In this document: positions 25,785 to 34,348 of the stretch, piece by piece
Position numbering within the stretch: position 1 is the stretch's first letter
Layout: each line of letters opens with the position of its first letter
Position numbers and translations under genes: made by a program
Assembly: GCF_025630775.1 (NCBI RefSeq)
Contig: NZ_JAOSZE010000069.1
Coordinates: 1-39,039 of the forward strand
Length of the DNA: 39,039 nt
Direction of reading: 5' to 3'
DNA from: Actinoplanes sp. KI2
Lineage (GTDB): Bacteria > Actinomycetota > Actinomycetes > Mycobacteriales > Micromonosporaceae
Notes under the pieces: model-generated
What the model saw: only the letters and a program-made list of their open reading frames with translations
Databases searched by the model: none
Told to the model about the DNA's origin: nothing

Positions 25785-26279
25785 CTACTCCCAGCCGTCG
25801 GGTTCCATCGCTACGACCATGGTTGCGGCCGGGGCGAAGTACACCCGGTAGGTCAGACCGCGGCCGACGTGCCAGTAGGGGGTCCAGAGGCGGAGGCGCT
25901 TGTCTCGTACGGTCAGGAAGCTGCCGCCTCGGGACCTCGTCACCGTCACCGGGCCGGTCAGGCACTCCACGACGCCGGCTCGCAGCGATCGGCGGATCCC
26001 GCGGATCCAGGACCACAGCAGGGCGACGAAGAGCCCGATCACCAGGGCGAGGACGACGTACTGCACGACGCCTCGGTGCGGCAGCAGCACGGCGAGCAGC
26101 ACGACCGCGAGGATCAGCGGCGCGACGGCCAGCGCATTGATCCAGATGTTGCGGCGCAGCCGGCGGATCTGGCCGGGACCGAGGCGCCCGGCCCGGTTCG
26201 CCTCGATGTCCTGCGGCCCGATCCGGAACGCTCGGAGCAGCTCCTCGCGGTGCGTCCGGGGCCGCCCGACCGACTTCAT
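25785..26279 (-). CDS. Small membrane protein with two helices and a C-terminal beta domain
   Basis: 164-aa protein, family not recognised with certainty. A basic, helical N-terminus (about 1-55) leads to two adjacent helices (LAVAPLILAVVLLAVLLPHR and YVVLALVIGLFVALLWSWIR). The remaining 65 residues (VECLTGPVTVTRSRGGSFLT onward) look like strands, resembling bacterial PH-like or NfeD-like soluble domains, oriented to the cytoplasm. The ATG at 26279 begins the recognisable protein; the extension to 26369 runs through the upstream hairpin. Confidence 0.72.
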   Translation of the reverse strand: MKSVGRPRTHREELLRAFRIGPQDIEANRAGRLGPGQIRRLRRNIWINALAVAPLILAVVLLAVLLPHRGVVQYVVLALVIGLFVALLWSWIRGIRRSLRAGVVECLTGPVTVTRSRGGSFLTVRDKRLRLWTPYWHVGRGLTYRVYFAPAATMVVAMEPDGWE

Positions 26280-26336
26280 GGACCGCACGGTAACGCCGCG
26301 GCAACCGGTTCCTGCACCGTTGCGTCGCCAACCCGT

Positions 26337-26371
26337 CGGTGAGCCGGCCCGGATCGCGGACCGGCTCACCG
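26337..26371. terminator. Strong hairpin after the GH92 gene
   Basis: An 11-bp perfect inverted repeat, CGGTGAGCCGG (26337-26347) and CCGGCTCACCG (26361-26371), with a 13-nt loop. It sits 13 nt beyond the GH92 stop codon. There is no T-run on either side, as is common for actinobacterial terminators. Confidence 0.6.
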
Positions 26372-26384
26372 GCGGGGATCCCCC

Positions 26385-29300
26385 TCAGTGCGGCTTGGTG
26401 ACCGTGAAGGTCTGCTCCACCCGGGTGCCGGATGTGGCCCCGGTCAGGGTGATGGCGGTGGCGCCCGGCTCGGCCGCGCCCGGCACGCTCACGGTGGCGC
26501 CGGTGAGGACGCCGTCGCCGTTCGCGTGCAGGGTGGTGACGGCCAGGCCGCTCCCGAACGTCGCGGTGACCGTCTCGTTCGGCGCGAAGCCGGTGCCGTC
26601 GACGGTGACGGCCGTGCCGCGCGGGCCGGCGGCGACGGAGAGCGTCACCTGCGGGTGGTACGCCGGCCGGGCCGCCGGCGAGGCCACCCTGGCCGTGGTC
26701 GCGACGGCCGACTGCACCGCCGCCTTGGCCACCGTCACCGTGACGGTCGCGGTGGCGCCGGCCAGCGTGTCCCAGGCGGTGACGTGCACGGTGTAGGTGC
26801 CCGGCTGGGCGTACGTGTGCGTCCCGGTGATCGCCCCGGCGGCGCCGACGGTGGCGTCCGCCGGTGCCGTGCCGTCACCCCACTGCACCCGGGCGTGGTA
26901 GCCGGTCGCGTCCGGCACGCCGCCGGTCACCGTGCCCAGGTCGGCGGAGAGCTCCCGCCCGGCGGTGGCCGTCTGGTCCGCGGCCGCCGTCAGCGCCAGG
27001 TCCGGGTGGGGCGTGCCGTCGTCGGCGATGGCGAACACGTGGATCCTGCCCGCCTCGCCGGGGTCACCGGACTGCGTCGGCAGGGTCACCGAGACGAGCG
27101 TCTTGCCCGCCGGGATCTGGTACGGCGCGGTGGCGAACAGGAACGGCTGTGCGTCGTCCCGGCTCGTGCCGAGCAGCCGGTACGCCGCGTGCGCGACGAC
27201 GATGTTCCCGTACGACGGGGTGCCGTGCGGATCGCCGCCCAGGGTCCAGTCGCTCATCTGGATCGGGATGGTGGCGGTGCTGCCGTCGCCGAACGTCGCC
27301 GTACCGGTGGTGTCCTGGTCGCCCTGGGTGCCGGCGCCGATGAACGAGATGCTCCGGGCGTCGGCGGGCAGGTTGAGCACGATCGTCCGGCCGTTGCCGA
27401 TCGCGTCGTCCGGCTGGCCGGGCGGGGTGGCGGCCAGCGCGAACTGCAACCCGGTGCCGGGCACCGGCAGCCGCTTGCCCTGGGTCACCCCGGCCGCGGT
27501 GAGCGCCGCCCGCGAGTAGGCCCAGTCCTTCGCGTCGCAGTTGGCCGCGAGCGCGCCCTCGTCGCCGATGCAGACGGTGTCGAACGCGGCGGCGAGACCG
27601 GACTCCGGCGCGTACGCCACGTCGACGCCGACCGTGGCGGAATCCTGGCTGGTTCCGTCGGTCACCGTCACCGCCGCCTGGTGATAACCCGGTTTCGCGT
27701 ACGTGTGGGAGCCGCTCACGCTGTACACGGCCCGCGAGCTGAGCGCGATCGTGCCGGCGGTGGCCGGCGAGCCGTCACCCCAGTCGATCGTCGCCCGGTA
27801 GTCGCTCGCGGTGCCGCCGGTGACGGTGGCCAGCGGCACCGGCACCGGAGCACCGGTGCGCGCCGACACGGTGCTCGCGGCGGTCACCGCTACGGCGCCA
27901 CCGCCGAGTTGCACGTCGCCGCCGGCCAGCAGCTCGATTTCGGCGAGGTTCGGCTGGCTGCTGGTGGACTTCGAGACGTTCAGCCGGAACTGCGCGAAAC
28001 GGCCCGGCAGGTGGATCCGGTACGGCTTGGTCTGGTTGCGCCACGCGAACACCTCGTCCGTGCGGTGGTCCAGCACGGTCCAATGCACCCCGTCGCGGGA
28101 GCCCTCCAGCGTCCACCGGCTCGGATCGCCGGCCGCCGCCCCCGAGGTGACGGTGTAGTAGGTCGGCGCCTGCTTGCCGCCGCGGTAGACCCAGGTGACC
28201 TTCGGCGTGGCCGAGGCGAACGTCAGCTGCGTGGTCGACGAGTCGTCGAACAGCTTGGACGCGTCCTGCCCGCCGGTCACGGTCGCGGTGCCCAGGCCCG
28301 GCCCGGTGGTGTCCTGCATCGGCTTCGGCACGGCCGTTCCGGTGGTCAGCGACTTCGGGCCGTCGTTCTTGCCGGTGCCCCACGCCGACGGGTTCGGGCC
28401 CATCTTGAAGTCGATGCGGCCGCCGTGCCCGAGGACCGACGAGTCGATGGAGACGCCGCGCTGGGTGCTGCCGTTGACCTTCACGCTCTGCACGTACACG
28501 TTCTTCGTGCTGTTGCCGGCGGCGTTGACGACGATGTCGCCGCTCGAGCGGTGCACGGTCATCCGGCTGAACTGCGGTGACCCGATCACCCAGTTCGGCG
28601 AGCCGTTCTGCAGCGGGTACAGGCCCAGCGAGCTCAGGACGTACCAGGACGACATCTCGCCGTTGTCCTCGTCGCCCAGGTAGCCCTGGCCGATCTCGCT
28701 GCCCACGTAGAGCCGCTGCATGATCTCGCGCACGAGGGCCTGCGTCCTGGCCGGCGCGCCCACGTAGTCGTACATGTAGGGAATGTGGTGCGACGGCTGG
28801 TTGCTCATGCCGAGCTGGCCCAGCCGGACCGCGCGCGCCTCGAGCATCTCGTGGATCGTGCCGCCGTACCCGCCGGGGTGGTCGGCCTTCTCCGGGGTGG
28901 CGAAGAACTGGTCGAGCTTCGCCCGCAGCTGGTCCTTGCCGCCGTACAGATTGGCCAGGCCGTTGCCGTCCTGCTGGGCGGTGAACGCGTAGTTCCAGCC
29001 GTCGGTCTCGGTGTAGACGCCACCCCAGTCCAGCGGGTTGCCGTCGAGGAAGTTGCCGGCGGCGTCGCGCCCCTGGAAGAACTTCGTCTTCGGGTCGAAC
29101 AGGTTGACGTAGTTGCGGGCCCGCTCGAGGAAGTACGTCGCATCGTGGCGCAGCTGCTCGCGCCGCGCGACCGGCGTCTTCGGGTCGCAGGCGAGCGCCT
29201 TGGCCATGTTGCCGATGCCGTAGTCGTTGATGAAGCCCTCGAGGGCCCAGGACACCGACTCGCCGGTGCTGGTCGGCGTGTAGCCGAGGAACAGCGACGT

Positions 29301-31754
29301 CTCGATGCCCTTGCGGCCGACGGCGCTGCGCCCGGAGGCCACCGTCGCGTCCTTCACCGCCGCGTCGTAGGCCGCCAGCGGATCCGGCAACCGCACACCA
29401 TTGAGGTACGCCTCGGCCAGCGCGACATCCGCGCTGGTGCCGGTCATCAGGTCGGCGTAGCCGGGCGACGACCAGCGGGCGATCCAGCCGCCGTCGCGGT
29501 ACTGCTGGACGAAGCCGTCGGCAATCTTGGCGGCGACGTCCGGGTACAGCAGCGAGTACGCCGGCCAGACGGTGCGGTAGGTGTCCCAGAAACCGTTGTT
29601 GACGTAGATCTGCCCGTCGACGATCTTCGCGCCGGTGGTGGTCGGGGTCGACGTGCCGGTCGGCGCCGACACCGGGCTCGCGTACTGCCAGTGCGGTTGC
29701 GCGGCGGTGCCGGTGTTCTCCGACTGCGAGTTCGGGTAGAGGTTCAGCCGGTACAGGTTCGAGTAGAGCGTGACCAGCTGCGTCTCGGTCGCACCCGCCA
29801 CCTCGATCCGGCCCAACCGGCCGGCCCAGGCCGCGGTCGCGGCGACGTGGATCTCGTCGAGACTCCGGCCGGTGACCTCCAGGTCGAGGTTCCGCCGGGC
29901 CTGGTCGACCGAGAGGAACGAGGTCGCGAACCGCAGGGTCACCTCGGGGCTGGTGGCGAGGTCGAAGGTGGCCGAGGTGGCCGCCGTCGTGGCCGGCGCG
30001 CGGTCGAACGTGCCGGCGAAGAACATCCGGCTGCGCCCGGCGGACAGGCCGCTGCCGTTGTCGACCCAGCCGGTGACCGTCCCGTCGGTGCCGATGGTGA
30101 AGGTGCCGTTCTGGAAGACGAGGCTTCCGGTCGACTGCCCGGCGGGGAAGGCGAACCGCATGATCCCGCCGTGGTCGGTCGGCGACATCTCCGCGACCAG
30201 GCCGTTCTGCAGCTTCACCCGGTAGTGGTCGGGGCGGGCGATCTCGTCGTCGTGGCGGAACGGGAGCTGCCGGCTGCTGGGCTGCCCGGTGAGCGGGCCG
30301 CCGGCCGGAACCGGCATGACCGACATCTGGTTGCGGTCGCCCATCCAGGGGCTGGGCTCGTGCGAGATGGCCAGGCCCTGCAGCAGGGGCAGGTTCGCCG
30401 CATTGTTGTCCCGCTGGTACACGTACTCCCACGAGTTCGACGTGGCGTTGGTGACCGGCGTCAGGAAGTTGAAGCCGTTCGGCAGCGCCGCGATCGGCAG
30501 GTTGTTGCCGCGCGAGAAGGAGCCGGACGCGTTGCTGCCCCGGCGCGTGTCAACGTAATTGGTGAGGCTCGACCCGTCGATCGTGGCCGGCGTGCCGGTC
30601 ACCGCGAGGTCGTCGATCCAGCCCTGGAAGTGGGTGGCCGCGGTGGCGCCGGGATTGTCGTAGGCGAGCAGGATGCGGTCGATCGTTTTGCCGTCGGCGA
30701 CCGCGCCGATGTCCGAGCTCACCGCGTTCCACTCGTCGGCGTAGAGCACCTTCGAGGCGCCCTGGCCGGCCGCGGTGAGCGGGTAGCCGTGCTGGTCGAC
30801 CGCGGACGCGCCGCTGAGGTAGGTGCCGTCGGTGAAGTGCAGGTCGATCGCCGCGTAGGTGGACGGGTACTGAAGATCCTCGGCGGTGAGCTCCGGGAAG
30901 ATCTTGTACGCCAGCCGGGTCTTCGGGCCGACCGGGAGGTGCACGTCGTACAGCCTGTTCGTCGCGTACGAGCGCCCGTCGGCCTGCGCGCCGCCGGCGT
31001 ACCGCAGCGACGCCACGCCGGTGAACCCGGCGCTCGGCCGCTGGTTGGCGCCGCGGACCGGCCCGGCCCCGGCCGCGCTGACCATCGGGGTGGCCGGCGG
31101 CAGCGTGTCCGTGCCGTCGCTGAGGTCCCAGTCGGCGAGCTGGACGATCGAGTCGCCCGCGTTCGCCGTGACGTTCAGCCGGTAGTACGCGTACGCGGTG
31201 GTGTTGGTGAAGGTGTAGGTGTTGGTCGCGAACCGGCCGCCGAAGCTCTGCCCGGTGCGGCTGTCCAGGTCCGTCCACTGCGAACCGTCGGCGGACCCCT
31301 GGATGGTGAAGTTCTTGGGGTCCCGGCCGGGAGCGTCGTTGGCCGAGGTCAGCGAATACTTCACCACGGTCACCGGGGTGGCCAGCCGGTAGGCGGCCCA
31401 GCCGGTCGGGCTGAACGCCAGCCACTTGGTCGAGGAGTCGTGGTCGGCGAGCTTGACCGCGGTCTCGCCGGGCGGGTTCTCGGCGCTCGCCGTCACGGCG
31501 GTGACCTGGTCGAGCACGCTGCCGGGCAGGCCCACCCGGATCGATCCGGTCAGGTTGCCCTGCACCGGCCGGCCGTTCGCGTCGAGCTCGGTGGTGCTCG
31601 CCGCAGGCGGCTGATCGCTCGACTCGAACGACGAGCTGAAGTCGGCGGGCGGGTCGGCGGCGTACGCCGTCGAGGGGGCGGCGAGCAGGCCGGCCGACAC
31701 CAGCAGCAGCGCGCCGGGCATGGCCGGCCACCGTCGACGCGGGGTCCATTTCAT
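26385..31754 (-). CDS. Secreted multidomain GH92 alpha-mannosidase
   Basis: 1789-aa exported enzyme removing mannose from alpha-mannosides (GH92: calcium-dependent, inverting). Signal peptide 1-32, cleavage after AYA. Order: discoidin-like F5/8 type C domain (about 70-210); GH92 region (about 235-1110) with PIAALPNGFNFLTPVTNATS, HEPSPWMGDRNQMS and the family hallmark DEDNGEMSSWYVLSSLGLYP at about 1028; second F5/8C domain (about 1155-1276); PKD domain (about 1288-1380, IDWGDGSP); an unassigned beta domain (about 1383-1580) with FIGAGTQGDQDTTGTATFGD; second PKD (about 1585-1678, VQWGDGTAP); C-terminal IPT/TIG-like domain (about 1700-1789). GH92 catalytic cores usually span 700-800 residues, so half of this protein is accessory binding modules. 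No cell-wall anchor is visible. ATG 31754 follows GGAG by 8 nt. Upstream lies a LacI-type operator. Confidence 0.95.
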   Translation of the reverse strand: MKWTPRRRWPAMPGALLLVSAGLLAAPSTAYAADPPADFSSSFESSDQPPAASTTELDANGRPVQGNLTGSIRVGLPGSVLDQVTAVTASAENPPGETAVKLADHDSSTKWLAFSPTGWAAYRLATPVTVVKYSLTSANDAPGRDPKNFTIQGSADGSQWTDLDSRTGQSFGGRFATNTYTFTNTTAYAYYRLNVTANAGDSIVQLADWDLSDGTDTLPPATPMVSAAGAGPVRGANQRPSAGFTGVASLRYAGGAQADGRSYATNRLYDVHLPVGPKTRLAYKIFPELTAEDLQYPSTYAAIDLHFTDGTYLSGASAVDQHGYPLTAAGQGASKVLYADEWNAVSSDIGAVADGKTIDRILLAYDNPGATAATHFQGWIDDLAVTGTPATIDGSSLTNYVDTRRGSNASGSFSRGNNLPIAALPNGFNFLTPVTNATSNSWEYVYQRDNNAANLPLLQGLAISHEPSPWMGDRNQMSVMPVPAGGPLTGQPSSRQLPFRHDDEIARPDHYRVKLQNGLVAEMSPTDHGGIMRFAFPAGQSTGSLVFQNGTFTIGTDGTVTGWVDNGSGLSAGRSRMFFAGTFDRAPATTAATSATFDLATSPEVTLRFATSFLSVDQARRNLDLEVTGRSLDEIHVAATAAWAGRLGRIEVAGATETQLVTLYSNLYRLNLYPNSQSENTGTAAQPHWQYASPVSAPTGTSTPTTTGAKIVDGQIYVNNGFWDTYRTVWPAYSLLYPDVAAKIADGFVQQYRDGGWIARWSSPGYADLMTGTSADVALAEAYLNGVRLPDPLAAYDAAVKDATVASGRSAVGRKGIETSLFLGYTPTSTGESVSWALEGFINDYGIGNMAKALACDPKTPVARREQLRHDATYFLERARNYVNLFDPKTKFFQGRDAAGNFLDGNPLDWGGVYTETDGWNYAFTAQQDGNGLANLYGGKDQLRAKLDQFFATPEKADHPGGYGGTIHEMLEARAVRLGQLGMSNQPSHHIPYMYDYVGAPARTQALVREIMQRLYVGSEIGQGYLGDEDNGEMSSWYVLSSLGLYPLQNGSPNWVIGSPQFSRMTVHRSSGDIVVNAAGNSTKNVYVQSVKVNGSTQRGVSIDSSVLGHGGRIDFKMGPNPSAWGTGKNDGPKSLTTGTAVPKPMQDTTGPGLGTATVTGGQDASKLFDDSSTTQLTFASATPKVTWVYRGGKQAPTYYTVTSGAAAGDPSRWTLEGSRDGVHWTVLDHRTDEVFAWRNQTKPYRIHLPGRFAQFRLNVSKSTSSQPNLAEIELLAGGDVQLGGGAVAVTAASTVSARTGAPVPVPLATVTGGTASDYRATIDWGDGSPATAGTIALSSRAVYSVSGSHTYAKPGYHQAAVTVTDGTSQDSATVGVDVAYAPESGLAAAFDTVCIGDEGALAANCDAKDWAYSRAALTAAGVTQGKRLPVPGTGLQFALAATPPGQPDDAIGNGRTIVLNLPADARSISFIGAGTQGDQDTTGTATFGDGSTATIPIQMSDWTLGGDPHGTPSYGNIVVAHAAYRLLGTSRDDAQPFLFATAPYQIPAGKTLVSVTLPTQSGDPGEAGRIHVFAIADDGTPHPDLALTAAADQTATAGRELSADLGTVTGGVPDATGYHARVQWGDGTAPADATVGAAGAITGTHTYAQPGTYTVHVTAWDTLAGATATVTVTVAKAAVQSAVATTARVASPAARPAYHPQVTLSVAAGPRGTAVTVDGTGFAPNETVTATFGSGLAVTTLHANGDGVLTGATVSVPGAAEPGATAITLTGATSGTRVEQTFTVTKPH

Positions 31755-31816
31755 GCGCAACTCCAGGGAGAGTGGGGTGGGCACCTGGATCAGAGATCGT
31801 CAGCCTTCACTGCCTG

Positions 31817-31830
31817 TGACAACGTTGTCA
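31817..31830. promoter_or_regulatory. LacI-family operator upstream of GH92
   Basis: TGACAACGTTGTCA is a perfect 14-bp palindrome 63 bp before the GH92 start, with the central CG of LacI/GalR operators. On the minus strand TTGACA at its edge (31831-31826) could be the -35 hexamer of the GH92 promoter, so binding would block RNA polymerase. No LacI-family gene is in the window; the regulator must be elsewhere. Confidence 0.75.
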
Positions 31831-31910
31831 AGGAAGGATCGCGAAATCTCCCGGAAATGCGCGGTCTCCTGTGGAGGCTTTCCCCGGAGTCACCACGAAG
31901 GGCGCCGAGC

Positions 31911-31922
31911 TACCGTTCGGCC
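31911..31922 (+). promoter_or_regulatory. -10 box for a leaderless oxidoreductase transcript
   Basis: TACCGT (31911-31916), 6 nt, then the ATG at 31923, without a convincing ribosome-binding site. Same leaderless pattern as at 5238 and 17132. No clear -35. Confidence 0.4.
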
Positions 31923-32936
31923 ATGCGGGTGAGTCTGCGCGGCAGGCAGGGCGGCCGGCGCGTCGACCTGGCCCTGGGCCTGCTGCTGGCCGCGGCCGTG
32001 CTGACCGGGACGGCGGCCAACACGATCGGGGTGAACTGGCCGCTCGACCTCATCCAGCTGCACGCCGCCGCCGCGCTGGCGATCCTGCTGCTGGCGCCGT
32101 GGAAGTACGTGGTGATCCGGCGCGGGCTGCGGCGGGCCCGGCGCGGGTGGCGGACGAAGGCGCTGTCGCTCACGCTCGCCGGGTTCGTGCTGATCACGAT
32201 CGGCAGTGGACTGCTGCACTCGACCGGAAAGGTGGAGTTCGTCGGGCCGCTCACGCTGATGCAGGTCCACGTCGGCGCGGCGATCGGCGCGCTGCTGGCG
32301 GTGGCCGCGCACTTCCTCGGGCACGCCGTGCGCCCGCGCCGCGCCGACGCCGACCGCCGGGCCCTGCTGCGGCTGGGCGTGCTCGGTGCCGGTGCGGCCG
32401 TGGCCACCGCGGCCTGGGACACGGCGGCGGTGGCCGGCGGGCGGCGCTTCACCGGCTCGATCGCCAAGCCGTCGCTGGAGGTGACTTCCTGGTTCGACGA
32501 CGGCATCCCGCGGGTCGACCCGGCCCGGTGGCGGCTGCGGGTGGGCGTGGCCGAGTTCGACCTGGACGCGGTCCGGGCGCTGCCGCACGAGCGGTTCACC
32601 GCGATCCTGGACTGCACCAGCGGCTGGTACAGCAGTCAGGAGTGGTCCGGCGTACGGCTGACTGCCCTGCTCGACGCGGCGCGGGTGCCGGACGGCGGGT
32701 GGCGCAGCGTGCGGGCGCGGTCGACGACCGGCTACGCCCGCTGGTTCGGCGCCGGCACGCTGGACGACGTCTGGCTGGTCACCGCGGTCGGCGGCCAGCC
32801 GCTGACCGCGGGACACGGCTTCCCGGCCCGGATCGTGGCGCCCGGCCGGCGCGGCTTCTGGTGGGTCAAGTGGGTGACCTCGATCCAGCCGTCCGCCCGG
32901 CCGGCGTGGGCGCAGTCGTTCTTCCCGCTGAGCTGA
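31923..32936 (+). CDS. Membrane-anchored molybdopterin oxidoreductase (sulfite-oxidase fold)
   Basis: 337-aa fusion of a membrane cytochrome-b-like part and a sulfite-oxidase-fold molybdenum domain. Four helices: about 16-36, 42-62, 76-96 and 108-132. His residues lie in or near helices 2, 3 and 4 (IQLHAAAAL, SGLLHSTG, MQVHVGAA, AHFLGHAV) and could ligate haem b. The soluble C-terminal part (from about 160) has the molybdenum-ligand Cys231 in LDCTSGWYSSQEWSGV, then GHGFPARIVAPGRRGFWWVK near the end. It resembles an MsrQ-like membrane partner joined to an MsrP-like domain in one chain, though the order is membrane first. The Mo domain should face outside. The physiological substrate is unknown. 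It is divergent from GH92. Confidence 0.87.
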   Translation: MRVSLRGRQGGRRVDLALGLLLAAAVLTGTAANTIGVNWPLDLIQLHAAAALAILLLAPWKYVVIRRGLRRARRGWRTKALSLTLAGFVLITIGSGLLHSTGKVEFVGPLTLMQVHVGAAIGALLAVAAHFLGHAVRPRRADADRRALLRLGVLGAGAAVATAAWDTAAVAGGRRFTGSIAKPSLEVTSWFDDGIPRVDPARWRLRVGVAEFDLDAVRALPHERFTAILDCTSGWYSSQEWSGVRLTALLDAARVPDGGWRSVRARSTTGYARWFGAGTLDDVWLVTAVGGQPLTAGHGFPARIVAPGRRGFWWVKWVTSIQPSARPAWAQSFFPLS

Positions 32937-32944
32937 GCCGCCGA

Positions 32945-32961
32945 CCGGCAGAGTCAGCCGG
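32945..32961. terminator. Short hairpin between convergent genes
   Basis: CCGGC-AGAGTCA-GCCGG sits in the 17-bp gap between the oxidoreductase stop (32936) and the convergent LURP-like stop, and overlaps the latter. A 5-bp stem without a T-run, so at best a weak bidirectional terminator. Confidence 0.35.
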
Positions 32962-33412
32962 CGGCCGCGGCGGTCTGCTGGGACTGCCAGACGGCGATCT
33001 GGACGCCGACCACGCAGATCTGCACCGGCAACGACATGCCCGGCAGGTCCGCCTCGACGTCGCCGGACCACGCGCCGGTGCGGCGCAGCGAGCCCACCTT
33101 CAGCCCGCCGGCCACCAGATCCTGCTGCTTGCCCCAGATCGAGCCCCGGCGGAACTCGTACGTGCGCCCCTCGGCCACCACGGTCCAGTGCTTGCGGCCG
33201 GCCCGCTCGACCCGCGCGACCTCCTCGCCCGATTCGTCGAGCATGCGGTACTTGGTCCCCCAGCCGTTGGCCCGCACGCTGAAGCGGCGCCCGTCCACCT
33301 CGAAGTCGCCGCCGGTGCGCCACCACGACGGATCCCACACGGCGACCGGTCGCCCGTCCGCCTTCATCTGGTAGCGGCCCCGCCACATGCTCATCCGTTC
33401 CGCCGTCAGCAT
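32954..33412 (-). CDS. LURP-one/tubby-like beta-barrel protein
   Basis: About 152-aa protein, predicted to be the tubby C-terminal-like fold shared by LURP-one proteins and phospholipid scramblases. Repeated strand pairs (GRYQMKADGRPVAVWDPSWW, RFSVRANGWGTKYRMLDESG, VARVERAGRKHWTVVAEGRT) and the closing hydrophobic helix LPVQICVVGVQIAVW support this. It may bind lipid or act at the membrane; function unknown. The start is ATG 33412 (alternative ATG 33394). It is 34 bp downstream of the hydrolase gene on the same strand, probably the last gene of the cupin-hydrolase unit. Confidence 0.75.
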   Translation of the reverse strand: MLTAERMSMWRGRYQMKADGRPVAVWDPSWWRTGGDFEVDGRRFSVRANGWGTKYRMLDESGEEVARVERAGRKHWTVVAEGRTYEFRRGSIWGKQQDLVAGGLKVGSLRRTGAWSGDVEADLPGMSLPVQICVVGVQIAVWQSQQTAAAAG

Positions 33413-33446
33413 GCTTCCGACGCTAACCAGCGGCCGCAACAGGCGC

Positions 33447-34289
33447 TCAGGACGTGTGGCGCAGCATGGACTCCACCACGGTCGGCCACGTCACGCGCGG
33501 CACCCCCGAGCCGATTCCGGGCAGGGTGAGCAGCGTGCCGCCCGGGATCTCCGCGGCCAGGGCCACCCCGTTCCCGTACGGGAAGAAGGGGTCCTCGTCG
33601 CCGTGCACCACCAGGGTCGGCGCGGTGATCTCGCCGAGCCGCTCGCGCCACCGCGGCCGGCAGTCGATGGCCGCGAACATGGTGCCGAGGTGGCTCGCCC
33701 GCTGCGCCTCGGCCGTCCGTCCCGCCCGATCGAAGACCGCCCCGGCGGCCGCCCGTGCGTCCCGCTCGTCGAAGCCCCGCGATCCGGACATCAGCCGCGC
33801 GGAACCGGTCATGTAGTCGACCACGCTGTCGCGATCGGTCCAGTCCGGCTGCGGCCGCCCGAACAGCTGCGCCATCGTCTCCGGCGCGTGGTCGGGCAGG
33901 TCCGGATCGACCGGGCCGGGCGCGACCGGCCGGGTGGAGACCAGCGTCAGCGACGCGACCTGCTCGGGGTGCTCGAGCGCGAGCAGCTGGGCGACGAAGC
34001 CGCCGACGCCCAACCCCACCACATGCGTACGCCCCAGACCCAGCGCCGCCACCAGCTCGGACGCGTCGGTCACCAGGTCGCGCAGGTCGTAGTCCGGTGC
34101 GTCCGGGTCGACGAACGTCGACCGGCCGGCATCGCGCAGGTCATAGCGCACCACATACCGCCCGGAAAGCGCCGCGCACAGCTCGTCCGGCCAGCTCAGC
34201 ATCGTGATCCCGACCAGCAGCACCGGCGGATCCGCCGGGTCACCGAAGGTCTCCACGCACAGCTCGACACCGTTGACCTTGATCCGCAT
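33447..34289 (-). CDS. Alpha/beta-hydrolase-fold protein lacking the Ser nucleophile and His
   Basis: 280-aa protein of the RdmC-like alpha/beta-hydrolase group: N-terminal VNGVELCVETFGDP, strand YVVRYDLRDAGRST, and the Asp-bearing PTLVVHGDEDPFFPYGNG. The nucleophile elbow, normally GxSxGG, reads VVGLGVGGFVAQLLALEHPE with Gly94 (GGC) in place of Ser (AGC is one base away). At the catalytic His position, normally LPGMGH, the protein has LPGIGSGVPR with Ser261 (TCG). Two of three triad residues are missing while the rest of the fold is highly conserved. GGGAGGAG precedes the ATG. It is 59 bp below the cupin gene. A binding role (ligand carrier or receptor) is plausible; enzyme activity by another mechanism is possible. 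Confidence 0.88.
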   Translation of the reverse strand: MRIKVNGVELCVETFGDPADPPVLLVGITMLSWPDELCAALSGRYVVRYDLRDAGRSTFVDPDAPDYDLRDLVTDASELVAALGLGRTHVVGLGVGGFVAQLLALEHPEQVASLTLVSTRPVAPGPVDPDLPDHAPETMAQLFGRPQPDWTDRDSVVDYMTGSARLMSGSRGFDERDARAAAGAVFDRAGRTAEAQRASHLGTMFAAIDCRPRWRERLGEITAPTLVVHGDEDPFFPYGNGVALAAEIPGGTLLTLPGIGSGVPRVTWPTVVESMLRHTS

Positions 34290-34348
34290 TCCCCGCTCCT
34301 CCCGAAGTCATCCGGTAAGACCGGGCGGCGCCGGCAAACTCATCGCGG

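Noticed and set aside
28785..31922. Very long plus-strand frame upstream of the molybdopterin oxidoreductase
   Set aside because: It is antisense to GH92, whose domains are unambiguous; the oxidoreductase begins at 31923.
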